Shown: positions 34,905 to 46,933, numbered from the stretch's first letter. The stretch: DNA of 64,000 bases from Microplitis mediator (GCF_029852145.1 NC_079970.1:19162331-19226330); one strand, 5' to 3'. Notes: generated by a model from the letters alone, not told the origin. Translations and numbers: made by a program.

Positions 34905-35190
34905 TTATCAACTGATTGTTATTATTAAATTATAATTTAAAAATTATTTTAAAACGCGCACCTGTAGTTTTATTTTATTTTCTACATGTGCATATCTTCA
35001 GTTTTGTTTTTCTTTTGTAATTGATTTGTTAAAAATAATCCGAAAATTTTCAATTGTCCTCGAACTTCAAGATCATATTCCATTTTGATCTCAAATTGTA
35101 GTTTTTACTACCTTAACAATTTTTTTTTAACAACCAGGTGATTAGATGGAGAAATTAAAAAAAAAAATAGTCGTACTGAAAAAAAAATTG
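34905..35190 (+). repeat. Duplicated BUD13 upstream segment
   Basis: Matches 51622-51913 almost throughout (AATTATCAACTGATTGT ... AACAACCAG ... AAATAGTCGT). It includes a fragment of the dispersed GAAGTTAGC MITE family. In the BUD13 locus this sequence lies upstream of exon 1; here it is joined directly to the 3' half of exon 2. Confidence 0.75.
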
Positions 35191-35831
35191 CTTTGGATGG
35201 TAATCCTGCTGGCTTACAACATGTTCCAGGATTAAGAGAAGAAACTGTAGCTCATAAACAAAAAGAAAAAGAAGTGTTTAATAATATGAGTGCTGAAGTG
35301 AGTGGATATGGTCAAGCTCCAGTAATGAGAGACCGAAAAACTGGTAAACAACGTGATTCAAAAGCTGAAGAATTGGAACGTCTAGAAAAAGAAAAACGTC
35401 AGCAAGAAAAAAATAATAAATATTCTAAATGGGAAAAAGGACTTGAGCAAGTTGATGACCGGACTGAAAAAATGAAACAGGATTTATATGAGATGACTAA
35501 AACATTGGCCAGATATGCTGATGATGCTGATATTGATGCTCTCCAAAGAGCAGAGGAACGAGAAGGAGATTCCATGCCGAATTTTATAAAAGATAAACAA
35601 ATAAAAGAAGGCAAAAGACAACCAGATAAACCGAGTTATCAAGGCTTTTATATGCCCAATCGGTTTGATATAAAGCCAGGTTATCGTTGGGATAGTTTTG
35701 ATCGAAGTAATGGTCATGAAAAGAAATGGTTCGAGGTGAAAAATGCTCGTGTTGCTGGTCGTGAAGAAGTCTACAAATGGAGTACGTCTGATATGTACAA
35801 GATTATTTTTTTTTATCATTGGTTTTATTGA
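35191..35831 (+). pseudogene. Truncated BUD13 copy (C-terminal domain only)
   Basis: About 210 residues collinear with the BUD13 C-terminal domain (from 'GLREETVAHKQKEKEVFNNM' to 'KWSTSDM'). Exon 1, the intron and the RS-rich half of exon 2 are missing; the break joins upstream non-coding sequence to the codons at 53440. The normal TAA after STSDM is TAC here, adding ten residues (YKIIFFYHWF and Y) before TGA. Several conserved positions differ (WDGVDRSNG is WDSFDRSNG). The first in-frame ATG is near 35286. No frameshift, so it is recent, but it lacks a start and a promoter-proximal exon. Confidence 0.85.
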
Positions 35832-37046
35832 TTAAATGAATTGATGTAAATTATTTTTTTTCAAAATTATTAAATTAATATGTATTACATCATGTGTTAT
35901 GTATAATGATCTAGAAAATAAAATAATAATCTATATAAATAAATTAAGAGACGTTATTTATTTTAGCACTACCCGCAAAACTACCGGATTTTAATGTATA
36001 TTTTATTGTTAATTCATCTTCAATACCATTTTTTTAACTTTTCGGTAGAAAAGTTGTAAATTTTCGAAGTTATTGTTTTCACTCCGATTTTCGAAAATCG
36101 AGTTTTCATTAGATGTCGACGTTTTGAGGTCCTAGGAAACTATTCTGATCATTTTCAGAACTTTGCCCCATTGTCTGTGTGCATATGTACGTTTGTGTAT
36201 ATATGTGTGTATGGTTGTAAACGCTCTTTATCTTTTCAATAAACAAACCGATTTAGATGGTTCTTGCGGCAATCAAAAGAGTTTGGTGGCCGTCAACTTC
36301 CCTGAAAATTTAAGATCAATCGATTCAGTAGACTCTAAGATATAGGAGAAATACGAAAAAAAAAAAAATTTTTTTTAGTTTTTTTGAAACTTTCCAGAAA
36401 CGACTTGACAGATAGATTTCAAAATTTAATGAGCTCTGGAACAAAGCTTGTTGATTACCGCCTTAGCCATCTCGATCGGTTAATTCGTTTAAGAGATATG
36501 TATAAAAAATCAGATTGAAAAAATACCAAGTAAGGTAAAAGACCCAGTATACCCGATCACTTCATGTATTTATATATATATATATTCAGTAAAATTTAGT
36601 AAATATAGAATTAGAAAAGAAATATATGAATTTTTGAGAAAAATGGCTTTTTTTTTTACTCTTGAAGAGCTCGGTGGGTTCACCAATAGTTACTTTTTTG
36701 AGTTCTTTGAGCTCGGAAACAGCGGGAAGTTTTGGGTTCGGCCCGCAAATTCAACCGTTTTTCAGATTTTTAAAAATTACTAACAAATGTAAGTGAAAGA
36801 AATTCCTTAGTGACGATTGTTGACTTGTTTAAATTTTTGTACTTTCCTATCTTTTTTTCTAATAAATATATAATATATCATTTATTTTCAAACTATAGTG
36901 ATTTTTAATGACATATTTAAAAATGCTAAAAATTTCAACGAAAACTTACTGCAGAAATTCATTTTCTTTTTTTGAAAATTTTCAATACCTATAACGGGAA
37001 TTTAAAAATTATTTGTCATATATTCTGATGTTCTTCTTATTTTTGA
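35832..37046. other. Spacer with dispersed ACTTCCCGCT-type repeat
   Basis: No gene. About 36032-36740 is a member of the dispersed repeat (GACGTTTTGAGGTCCTAGGAA at 36118; GCGGGAAGTTTTGGGTTCGG near 36722), related in reverse orientation to 58430-59134. From about 36980 the sequence is the BTB-unit 5' flank, copy 3. Confidence 0.5.
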
Positions 37047-37590
37047 TAACAAAACTCAATGAATTTAAAAAAAAACTTATTCGAACGGCTTATTCATCTG
37101 TTTTGATTAATTAAATGGCTTTCAAATTAATAAAAAGATAGATAAACAGCAAGTAATAGTTTTCATTTTTTAGTATATTTTGCTAGTAATTGTCATTAAA
37201 CATATGGTTAAAATTATATTTAATTGAAAGCGAAAATTCAACAATAAACCAAGTCCTGATTCAACGTAATGATTTATCGTATTAATCTAAAAATTTCGCG
37301 TATTTGAATTTGATGAAGATGTCGCGATAGGCTTATACTAACAAATACATGGACACACATATATATATTTATTTGTATGCATCGCATTTACACAAAGTAC
37401 TGAAGGTAACTGTTGAACATTAATTTTTTTTGTACTTATTCAAAGTACTTTTTACTTTGCGTAAACTTTAAGTTTAAATTTGAATAGAGTCAACAAAACA
37501 ATCATAATTTAACCGGAAATAAATTGGACAAAAATTTATCTAAATCATTTATCCCATAAACTATTCAGGTTCTAATAATATATCCGTTCA
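37047..37590 (+). repeat. BTB-unit 5' flank, copy 3
   Basis: Diverged version of 1955-2574 and 22890-23503, lacking a ~75-bp segment after ATTAATAAAAA. It has no palindrome at the matching insertion site (37571-37590). Confidence 0.75.
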
Positions 37591-37676
37591 TATAAAATGT
37601 ATAAAAAGTAATGTACTTTTGAATGTTTAAATAATATTTTTAAATTACAGATTGTCGACTAACAATTTAAAAAAAA

Positions 37677-38881
37677 ATGAAGAGATCTTATTCGTCAATG
37701 AAAGAACATAAGGTTATTTTCGAATGGAAAATAGATCAATTTAATTCATTCATCGATTCATCACTCACGTGTACAGATGACGTAAAAGTTGATTCTGTTA
37801 AATTTTCAACAGGTGCTAAAATAAATGATTTCTGGTACTTGAGACTAAAATTTAAAGATAATGAAGTTACGCAAGTCAAAGAATGGCTGTCAGCATTTTT
37901 GTGTTTAAAGCACAGCGATACAGAATCAGTAAGAGCAATATATTCTATACATATTTTGGATAAGAATAATGAAAAAAAAGTAAGTATTAAAAAAACAACT
38001 CGAGTATTCAAACTTCATGAGAGTTGGGGTTCTAATAAATTTCTGGAAATAAAAAAGTTAGTGGAAAATAAAGTCAATTTAGTAGCAAATGATATGATGT
38101 CATTATGTGTGGATCTCGTTGTACTTGAAGATTATACATCAACTACAACGGAAGTTCCATTAAAAATTTTGAAGCCTAAAATAACTGATGATTTTGAGAA
38201 GTTCTTTGATAAAAAAATAAATGTCGATGTAATTTCAATTGTTGGCGACGTAAAGTTTCATGCGCATAAGACAATTTTATCAGCACGACCCTGTTTAAAA
38301 ATATTGATTGAAAAAAATTAAAAGTGATGAAATTCGAGTTCTTTTCAATAATTCCAATTGATTTAAATTTTTTTGTTTGTATATATAGATATACAGTTTG
38401 CATGGAGCGACCGCTTCTCAATCGTTTTCAATCAATATTTTTAATCAGGGGAAGTTCAGTACTTGCTTCAGTTTTCCACAGAATGCAAGAAAGTAACAAT
38501 AATATATTGATGATAAGTGATGTAGCTCCTGAAATATTCCGAGATATGTTGAGATTTATTTACACTGATAAAGTTAATGATTTGGACAGCAAAGCTGTAT
38601 CTCTATTACAAGTTGCTGATAGATTTAAATTACAAACACTGAAGATATCGTGTGAGGAATTGCTTCGCGAATCATTGACCAATGAAAATGCAATTAAATT
38701 ATTAATGTTAGCAGATCAATGTCATGCAAATCTACTGATGGAGTACGTTGTCAATTACATCGTAATAAATATCGATAGTGTGATGAAAAATGGAGATTAC
38801 AAAACATTAGAAAATTCTAAACCGATCTTATTATCGCTTTTACTTAAAAAATTTTCCGAATTAATTAAAAATAGAGGGTAG
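37677..38881 (+). pseudogene. MATH-BTB copy split by a MITE
   Basis: Same start as the intact gene (MKRSYSSMKEHK), complete MATH domain, and BTB up to 'KTILSAR' (38288). A 162-bp MITE (38289-38450) then interrupts the frame, which resumes as 'SSVLASVFHRMQ' and runs to the normal end ELIKNRG at 38881. Outside the MITE there is no stop or frameshift. The MITE ends supply GT (38293) and AG (38448); removing that interval leaves +8 nt, a frameshift, whereas using the next AG (38459) restores frame as SARPLLASVF. So it is either a pseudogene or a gene with a transposon-derived intron. Confidence 0.8.
38289..38450. mobile_element. MITE with CCCTG-TTAAAAATATTGATTG ends (162 bp)
   Basis: Starts CCCTGTTTAAAAATATTGAT, ends ATCAATATTTTTAATCAGGG. 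GA precedes it (38287-38288) and follows it (38451-38452); the intact paralogues have a single GA (CACGAAGT). This proves a 2-bp target duplication and the exact borders. It belongs with 1386-1526 and about 54264-54365 by end sequence. Confidence 0.88.
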
Positions 38882-40018
38882 ATATCATTATTTTTAATTT
38901 GATTATTTTTTCTATGTCTTGTAATTATTTTTGTTTCTATTTTTTTTAGCTAAAACATCTGATGTACTAAAGCTCAACCGTACTCAAGTCAATAGAATTG
39001 AAAGTAAAATTAAATTTTGTTTTCTTTTTTTTTAACTAATCTAGGATTATTTAAATTTTTCTAGTAATTTATCATGCAATGAAATGAAATTTCGAGATGA
39101 TTCTCAGACAATACTCCTCACTTTTTAAATATATTTAATAACGAACTGTCATGAATAAATTAAATAATTTAAAAAAATTGAAGCGTTGATTGAAAAAACG
39201 ACGTTTTTTTCAAGATATTGATTGCAAATAAATTACTTTAATTTGGTATCAATTAGGAGTTAAACGAAATTTGTTAAATAAATTTTAGACCATAAAATTA
39301 GACATTTCAAATTTATATTAATATTGACATGAAGATTTTACTGAAATTTATTTAAAAAATTTCATTTAATTCCTAATAAATAGCAGTTGTAAATAATTTC
39401 TTTTTTAAATTTATATCGCAGCTAACTTGACCTTTGTCAACAACTGCTTTCATTTTTTATTAATTAATCAATAAAATTTTCATGACAGTTGAGTCATTGA
39501 GTATTTTTAAAAAGTGGCGGGTATTTTCAAAAAGTAAAGGGTACTGTCTGAGAACGCCCTTAAAGTTAACGATAATTAGAGTAAAGAATAGAGAAATTAC
39601 TTTTCATATTTATGAAAAATGGCCATAATTGATCAATGATCAAATAATGTATAGATACAAAAATGATTCATCTATAAACTATTTTTATTATTAATATAAT
39701 ATTTAAAAATGATGAAAGTTTCAATGAAAACTTGCTCAAGCAACTTATTTTCCTGTAATCATTGTCTTATACTTTTTTTGATACATTTATAAAATATTAT
39801 AATACAATAAATACAAACTCGGATTTAAATTGATTTATTTATTTCACATTTAAGAATAAAACACATTGTTTTACATAAGAAAATATTTTATCAGTTGATT
39901 ACTTGAATAAATGTAATTTTATAAATTTTAGTATTACAAATTCAAATTTTTCTATTTTTTGAAAAATTTTTATTGGAGAATAGTGAGTTAAGGACAGAAA
40001 CGAAAAATAAATTACTTT
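38882..40018. other. Convergent 3' intergenic region, unit 3
   Basis: No gene. Contains the full ~0.45-kb repeat (about 39100-39555), as in unit 1, ending AAAAAGTGGCGGGTATTTTC near 39530. Confidence 0.5.
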
Positions 40019-43000
40019 TTAGCACTGAGATAACATTTTGAGATCTCTATTATTTAAATAAGGATTAATTGCTCTTATAATATCAAACGGCAGTTGACCG
40101 GAAAGTAATGTACCAAATACATTAGTGCTCATGCCTAGCAATTTATTTCTTTGTAAGCTTTTAAATAAACGATAGTAAATTATCTGACCATACAAAGGGA
40201 ATTGTAACTGCAACTCTTTTTCATTTAAAGATCCATCGTTAAAATTACTTAATTTAACCGCGATTTCATGGTAATTAATGCGCAAAACATCGTAGTAACT
40301 CATGATAGTCTGATCAATTTTCATATTTTTCATCAGTTCTATTTCTTTTAAACAATCAATAAAAAAATCGTCCAATCTTTTTTCGATGATTGCCATTAAA
40401 TTTTGATTAGTTAAAGACCAACCAGCGGCCTTTAATTTTACCATGTGCTCTCTAATAATTTTTTTGTTTCTCTCAAAATTTGTTGTATTTACAGCCGTCT
40501 GATTGGATTTATTTACAAGATTAACATCAACTCCAGCATTTAATAAAAGATTCAATATCAACCGATTTTCCGCTCCGAATTTACCAGCTTCATGAAGCGC
40601 AGACTCGCCCTGGGAGACATCATTAATATTGACAAAATCTTCTCTCATAAGTATAAATTCAGTTTTTTCAAATGATCTCTGTCTAATAGCAGCAACTAAA
40701 AGTGTTTCATTATTAAAATTCCTGCAATTAATGTCAACATTTTTAGATAATATTAGCTTGAGCATTTCGATATTTCCTACGTGTAAAACATGAAAAATAA
40801 ATTTCAGGTTTTCTTTAGTTATAAAATCAATATGAGCTCGATGATTAATTAAAAGCTTCATCAAAGCTACATTGTGATCTTGCGCTACAATTTCTAATGG
40901 CCTTCGATTCTCGTAACACGGAGCATTTATATCTGTACCCTCAGCATGTAATATCAATTCGACTAATTCCAAATTACTAGTCTTAATAGCCAATCCAAGA
41001 GCTGTTGTACCATAGTTTTTGACAATATTAACTGTAGCTCCGTGTTCAAGTAAGAGTTCAACTATTTTTAGGTCTTGATTTCCAATTGCTAAGTGCAATG
41101 GAGTAGTACTCCGCGAACCAGCGTCAATATCTTCAACTCCATGATCAACTAAATACTTAGTAATTTTGAAATGTTTCATAAGAACCGCCCAACATAACGG
41201 AGTCACATTACAGGAACGAAGATCAACACTCGCTCCAAAGCTTACTAGTAACTCAACTAAATCGAAATTAGCCTGCTCACAAGCTATGCCGAGAGCTGTC
41301 ATATTTAATCTTTTATCATCAATGATAGCTCCACTTTTAATCAAAAGCTCAACGATATCTTTTCTTCCATTGTAACAAGCAATAGTCAATGGCGTTTTAT
41401 CTTGGCGAATACTATTAATTTCAGCTCCTTGTTCGATTAAATATTTGGTCGTACTATAGTTGCTACGCCTAACAGCCCAGTGTAATGGTAAATAATTTTC
41501 GTCATTACTTAAATTCACCTGAGCTCCGGCATTGATTAGAATTTTAACCAACTCCAAACTATCTTTTTTAACAGCTACGATAAGAAATGTTTCACCAGAA
41601 TCATTAATTGCATTTACTTCGGCACCATTTTTAAGCAAAAGCTCAACCATTTTCATATTACCACTTTCTACAAGTGGAGTTTCTTCAAATTCTTCATCAT
41701 CAAATTTTGCCGGTTTGTTAAGAATCAATCTTAAGAGTTTTCTATCCGCATTCATAATTGAAATTTGTAATGGTGAGTAGTACTGTGAAGCTTTAGATCC
41801 ATTAATCGCATTCACATCTGCACCGCGTTTAATTGAATCGTTAGCTATACGATAATTGTTTGCACCGACAGCTCTATGTAACAGTGTCATATTCAAAGGT
41901 TCATTAATATCTGCACCAGCTTTCAATAACAACTCACTCAACTCATAATTATTTTGATCCACAGCTATTCCAATGACTGATCCTAATTTTTTAGTGCTAA
42001 TATTAACATCTGCTTTATGTTTCAGTAATAAATTTACGATTTCCAAATTCTCTGTGCTTACTGCAAGTTGCAGCGGCGTGCAATCTGAATATTTAGACAC
42101 TGGGCATTTACAAATTACATTAACATCAACTCCACGTTCGAGCAAAAATTTCGTAACGTCGTCATTACTTACAGCGACAGCTTGATGTAAAGGTAAAACT
42201 TTATCCGGACAATCATTTATTTCAGCTCCAGTATCTAACAGTAACTGGAATAGTTCAGAATTCTTTTTTTCAATGGCAATTGTAAGCGGTGTTTCGCCGT
42301 TTTTTCCACAAATGTTAACATCAGCACCTTTGCTAATTAGGAATCGAGCAACTTTGACACTTTCTCGCTGAATAGCAACATGTAATGGAGTATACTGATA
42401 AAAGTCCGACCGTCTGCAGAAGCAATTATAATGAATATCATCTCCTATGGAAAATAAATACTGAGCGATTTCCAATGAATTATGATAAGCTGCCCAATGT
42501 GATCGATTCGTATTTTTGAAGGACAAATCCACAGTCGCTCCGGAGTCAACTAATAATTTGAATATCCGATAATTGCCTTTTTCGATCGCTAAGTCTAATG
42601 GTGTTATATTCCATCCTGTCGTAGTGTGAACGTTGGCTTGGCTATTTATTAGTAATTGAGCTACTTCAAAACTTCCACAATTAATGGCGACGTGTAATGG
42701 CGCGGTTCGGTAAAATGGCCTCGGACCTTTTGTAATGAAAGTATTAACATCAGCACCTTGGGCAATTAAATACTCAGCTATTTCGACAGCATTATTTTTG
42801 GCTGTGTAGTGCAGTGGAGTACCTTCACGAATAATATTTTTGATATCCACTCCAGAGTTTATCAATAGTTGAAATATCTCAAAGTTACCGGACTTGATAG
42901 CCTCATCGAGAGGTGTCAGAAAACCTTCAGCTCTTACGTTTCCTTTTCCTTCATTTTTTTTGGATTCCAGAAGTATTTCGACCATGGCTTTGTCACCGCG

Positions 43001-43357
43001 TTGAATAGCAAGATCCAAATCTATTTCATTTCTATCGATAATGCCAATGTCGTCTTTATAGTCAACTGACTCATTAATTACTTCTGAGTTTTCTGTTTGG
43101 GCGGCTAAATGTAGAGCTGGTGGAGAAGATTCTTGATTAACATTAACGCCAATTTTTTCATTTAAAAAAGAATTAAGTGCTTTGATGAGTTCGTTTCTAA
43201 TCGCAACAGGAATAGGTAATATTGGTTTAATATCAATATCCTTTTCTTCTTCTGGTATTTTATTACGGAGTTTGAAACAGATAGTTTTTTTACTTGGTGG
43301 TTCTTCCGTTACCGCCATTTGGGACGGTAACTTTTCATTAGTTCTCCTAGTTGTCAT
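40019..43357 (-). CDS. Giant ankyrin-repeat protein with PRANC-like C-terminus, copy 3
   Basis: 1,112 residues from ATG 43357, which follows a splice acceptor (ACACCAG) exactly as in copy 2; upstream in-frame codons include no ATG. N-terminus MTTRRTNEKLPS then PPSKKT, basic. The ankyrin repeats are about 260 residues fewer than in copy 2: the 194-residue block is present once, and a further in-frame deletion joins 'FDDEEFEETPL' to 'VESGNMKMVELLLKNG' (near 41690). The PRANC-like tail is preserved (LPFDIIRAINPYLNNRDLKML). Open throughout, presumably functional. Faces the MITE-split BTB copy. Probable ubiquitin-ligase substrate adaptor by analogy; substrate unknown. Confidence 0.9.
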   Translation of the reverse strand: MTTRRTNEKLPSQMAVTEEPPSKKTICFKLRNKIPEEEKDIDIKPILPIPVAIRNELIKALNSFLNEKIGVNVNQESSPPALHLAAQTENSEVINESVDYKDDIGIIDRNEIDLDLAIQRGDKAMVEILLESKKNEGKGNVRAEGFLTPLDEAIKSGNFEIFQLLINSGVDIKNIIREGTPLHYTAKNNAVEIAEYLIAQGADVNTFITKGPRPFYRTAPLHVAINCGSFEVAQLLINSQANVHTTTGWNITPLDLAIEKGNYRIFKLLVDSGATVDLSFKNTNRSHWAAYHNSLEIAQYLFSIGDDIHYNCFCRRSDFYQYTPLHVAIQRESVKVARFLISKGADVNICGKNGETPLTIAIEKKNSELFQLLLDTGAEINDCPDKVLPLHQAVAVSNDDVTKFLLERGVDVNVICKCPVSKYSDCTPLQLAVSTENLEIVNLLLKHKADVNISTKKLGSVIGIAVDQNNYELSELLLKAGADINEPLNMTLLHRAVGANNYRIANDSIKRGADVNAINGSKASQYYSPLQISIMNADRKLLRLILNKPAKFDDEEFEETPLVESGNMKMVELLLKNGAEVNAINDSGETFLIVAVKKDSLELVKILINAGAQVNLSNDENYLPLHWAVRRSNYSTTKYLIEQGAEINSIRQDKTPLTIACYNGRKDIVELLIKSGAIIDDKRLNMTALGIACEQANFDLVELLVSFGASVDLRSCNVTPLCWAVLMKHFKITKYLVDHGVEDIDAGSRSTTPLHLAIGNQDLKIVELLLEHGATVNIVKNYGTTALGLAIKTSNLELVELILHAEGTDINAPCYENRRPLEIVAQDHNVALMKLLINHRAHIDFITKENLKFIFHVLHVGNIEMLKLILSKNVDINCRNFNNETLLVAAIRQRSFEKTEFILMREDFVNINDVSQGESALHEAGKFGAENRLILNLLLNAGVDVNLVNKSNQTAVNTTNFERNKKIIREHMVKLKAAGWSLTNQNLMAIIEKRLDDFFIDCLKEIELMKNMKIDQTIMSYYDVLRINYHEIAVKLSNFNDGSLNEKELQLQFPLYGQIIYYRLFKSLQRNKLLGMSTNVFGTLLSGQLPFDIIRAINPYLNNRDLKMLSQC

Positions 43358-43453
43358 TTCTGGTGTAAAAATAAAAATTATAGATAATTTTCTTATTTTA
43401 ATCCGAATAAAATCTATTTTCTTACCAATTGTAATATAATTTAATGATGCCAC
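43358..43453 (-). other. Putative 5' exon and intron of ankyrin copy 3
   Basis: Minus-strand exon end ACAATTG, donor GTAAGAAAATAG, acceptor TTTACACCAG just before ATG 43357. Same organisation as copies 1 and 2; the frame is open through it but lacks ATG. Confidence 0.6.
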
Positions 43454-43830
43454 AAAATTTTGTCGTTGACCTGAAAAATTATTAAGAATTATAAAAAATA
43501 TTAAAAAATTATAAATTCGTTGGAGTTGATGATAAAATAAACGATATTTATCGAAATTTTTTGAATACTACAAAAAATGAAGCTTTAGCTATTAGCCCCG
43601 GCTAAAAAAATAACTTGATTTCGACTTTTTTGACTTGTAATTGACTCAGTTAACTTGATTTTAGCTTTACTTACTTTTAACTTTAATACGACTTTTTCAA
43701 CTTAAAAATTTGAGTCAACTAAGTCAAAACCAAGATAACGTGACTTTAATTAGATCTAGTTATTGGCGTAAATCGGTACTAAGTTAGACAACTTAGTCAA
43801 AAATAAGTCAAAGCCAAATGTTTTTTCATA
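43454..43830. other. Ankyrin copy 3 upstream flank
   Basis: No gene. Homologous to 19976-20365 in unit 1, with the same TTAAGTTGATTTTGGC-like phrases. It serves as the empty-site reference for the elements at 20366-20854 and 20897-21055. Confidence 0.5.
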
Positions 43831-43928
43831 CCCTCGCAGATTTGAATCACGGTGAATACACCGCGTAATCACAGTGGTGAAATGGAACAAACCCACCGTG
43901 TTTCCACCGTGATTCAAATCTGCGAGGG
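43831..43928. mobile_element. 98-bp MITE of the CCCTCGC family
   Basis: Ends CCCTCGCAGATTTGAATCAC and the complement GTGATTCAAATCTGCGAGGG, flanked by TA (43829-43830, 43929-43930). The paralogous site at 20355-20363 (TTCATATCTTAA) has one TA and no element. Inside, CACGGTG and CACCGTG motifs recall the minisatellite units of the 3.0-kb relative at 15721-18726. Confidence 0.88.
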
Positions 43929-44175
43929 TATCTTAAAATATGTTTCTCATTCATAAAAAAAGAACTTGATCTTGACTTGTTTTTGTCTTGTTAGACTTGA
44001 TTTAATTTTAATTTTTAAAACTACGCAAAAATCAAGTTATTTTTTTGACCCAAGAGTATAAAAAAAAACATTTTTTGATAACAAAACTCAGGGAATATAA
44101 AAAAAAAGTATTTCATCTGTTTTGATTAATTACATGAATGGCTTTGAACTTGATAAAAATTTTTAACTCCGAATC

Positions 44176-44293
44176 CACAGAAAAATAGGATTTCTTGGCG
44201 CAAAAAATTTTTCCTGCGCCAAGAAATTTTTTTTCTTCAATTCACCAAAAAAAAATATTTTTTATGCTATGAGAAATCCTTTTTTTTTCTGTG
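44176..44293. mobile_element. Short CACAGAAAAA MITE (deleted relative of 21285-21832)
   Basis: Same position in the unit, same ends (CACAGAAAAATAGG ... TTTTTTTTCTGTG) and shared TTGGCGCAAAAAATTTTT segment, but only 118 bp long. Confidence 0.65.
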
Positions 44294-44567
44294 TAGAAAA
44301 TAAAAACATGATAGTACAGTCAGCGGACAGATTTTTTACTTTTAAATTAATAATTTGAATATTTCAAATATTTTTTTATTAATATTAAATTTGAAAATTC
44401 AAAGATTTTAAAATTGTTGGCTGTTTGCTAATTTCAATCTTATAAAATAAAGTTGTTTTGTAGCAGAAAATTCTATCAACAAAAAATCAACGTAAGATTC
44501 TATGGGAATCCATATTGGAATTTGTAAATTTAAAAAAAAATAATTTAATTTTTTTAAATATTTTTCT

Positions 44568-44775
44568 GCCCTCCGGTCGGAAAGTGGCAACTTTTGGGCC
44601 GCTGCCCTGAACGAAGTTGCAACTTTCCGGCTCCGTCGAGCAGAAAAATAGTATACACACCTTGGCCAGTAAAAAAGAAAGCCTCAGACCACATGTTTGT
44701 CAGCCTCGGCCAACCATTACATGTGATCTGAAACTTTTCTTATTTTATTGGCCTAGGTATGTAATCTACTATTTT
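44568..44775 (-). mobile_element. Composite double-hairpin element, copy 2
   Basis: Reverse complement of 24602-24819, about 90% alike by eye, with the two hairpins in the same relative order (GCCCTCCGG..GGAAAGTGGCAACTT first on the + strand). The shared order shows that the pair moves, or was copied, as one unit. Confidence 0.75.
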
Positions 44776-44957
44776 CATTCATAGCAATTTTTATAAATAT
44801 TTCCATTTATCTTTTATTGTTAAATAGAAAAAACTTTAATTAGTTTTTAATGTACGTAAATTAAACACACGTTACCTTTTCTTTTTTTATAAACGTTCGA
44901 TGACCAATTGACAGGTTATAACACACAGGAGTCCGAACCGTTCGAACGTAATGTTAA

Positions 44958-45490
44958 CCCTTCAGCACCCGCGCTATGAGTTTTTTTCTCACACTTGCCT
45001 TCTAATATTTTTTTCTAAGTAATTTCAAATGGAATGACCTAGTGAAATTTTTTTTATCTTAATGAAATTTTATGCTTTTTATGATTTTGAAATTAAAAAA
45101 TTATTTCGAACATAAAAAATATTTTTAAAAGATTTATTTTAAAAAGCAATGAGACTTTTTCTCATCACGCGAGTAAAGTAAGGCATAAAAATTAATACGG
45201 TTTGGCTCAGTTCGGGCAGTTCCGAATCTTTTCGGCAATCACCGCCGTTTTTTTCAGCCGTTAAGCCTGTCATTGCTTACAAAATTAAAAACTAAAAAAC
45301 AAGTACATTATAGAAAATTTAAAAATAAAAACAAGCGAAATATTCAAATAAATTATAATTACGTCATTATCGGGAAAGTGCATAATATTTTTGTTTTATT
45401 TGACTTAAAATTTACGATGCGCCGAAGCGTGAGACTTTTTCTCATCACGCGGGTAATGTTTTACGTTGTTCTAACGCGGGTGCTGAAGGG
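44958..45490. mobile_element. piggyBac-like non-autonomous element (533 bp)
   Basis: Perfect 16-bp inverted ends CCCTTCAGCACCCGCG / CGCGGGTGCTGAAGGG, TTAA on both sides (44954-44957, 45491-45494). An internal motif GAGACTTTTTCTCATCACGC occurs twice (about 45149 and 45431). No transposase. It sits at the very left edge of the nested stack. Confidence 0.87.
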
Positions 45491-45673
45491 TTAAAAGGGC
45501 AGGTATACGGCCTAGCCATAAGCGACCCTACCAAAAATAAGACCCTACCCAATTGAAGTCAGCCGCATCATACCTACCTAGAAAATTCCCGCTCCAACAA
45601 AATATCTACCATTTCAAAATCTCTACCAATGAAAAAATCTACCATGATATAATCACTACCAAGTTGCATTTAT

Positions 45674-45838
45674 TGTCATCCCAACAAGAGAATGCACCTC
45701 GGGTGTCATCGGTTTTTACTCCCACTCTGGGTGTTTTATGTGTTAAATGTTCTCCCACTTTTCTGTGCGCATGCGCAATTCATAAATGTTCGGTGGTGGG
45801 GGCAATTTCCGAGGTGCATTCTCTTACTGGGACCACTT
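45674..45838. mobile_element. MITE with CCCAxxAAGAGAATGCACCT ends in the outer element arm
   Basis: Left CCCAACAAGAGAATGCACCT, right AGGTGCATTCTCTTACTGGG. The opposite arm (near 46220, CATAAATGCAACTTGG) shows the uninterrupted sequence GCATTTATGAATAA, so the insertion is certain although its exact ends and a TTA duplication are inferred. Confidence 0.65.
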
Positions 45839-46933
45839 TATGAATAAGTTCTACCGTTTGAAAATCCCTACTATCAACTTTAGAATGTATATTTTACAGA
45901 CATTAAATTTATTTTTAATTAATTGGGAATCATTTGGGAAGATTTAGGAATATGACTTTATTATTTAGGACTAATTAATGAATAATTAGCATTTGGGATT
46001 ATAAAACCAAAACAATTCATAACTTTCTTCCCAAATAGTTTCCTATTAACTAACGAAAAAATCGTGTTAATTATATTTTCTAACATGTGCAAAAAATGTC
46101 TAAATTATATTCCTAAATCTTCCTAAATAATTCTCAATTAATTAAAAATAAATATATTGTCTGTAAATATATGTTTTAAAGTTGATGGTAGGGATTTTCA
46201 AACGGTAGGGTTTATTCATAAATGCAACTTGGTAGAGTTTTTTTCTGGTAGTGATTATATCATAGTAGATTTTTTCATTGGTAGAGATTTTGAGATGGTA
46301 GAATATTTTATTGGAGCGGGAATTTTCTACTCTCTTAAAATGAACCAGTGAAATTCCACTGATTCAACCAGTGAACTTTTAGTCACTGGTTAAACCAGTG
46401 AATTTCACTGGTTGAATCAGTGAATGTCGCGCTCACTGTTTTCAACCAGTGAACTGAAATATGTAAGCGCGCGAGTACAGCAGCATTCTGTACATTTGTA
46501 TATTTAAGTCTTTTATTGTGTCATAAGTAAATAATATTTATTTATTATCTTCATGTAATATTTCATCTAACTTTTATATAACAATCATAATTATATGACA
46601 CAATTTTTACCGAGTATAAAAATAAATAACTTTGGAGTAATTTCAATAGCTTGGAGCTAACCTCAAAAATGAATGACATTTTAAAATTAAATATCCAGCA
46701 ATTACTGGATTATCTAAATCCAATTATTAAGGATGATGATACTATGACAAAACTTGAACTCAATTTAAAAAAAAAAAAAATTTTTTTGTTCAATTATAGA
46801 GAACTTTTCCAGTTCCAAATTTAAAGAACATTTTTGTGCTGCTGCCATCAGAACTCAACAGCAAACAGCTCATATTGAAAATAAATTAAATTTTTATAAT
46901 TCCTAATAAATATTATTTATTTTATTACTAAAT

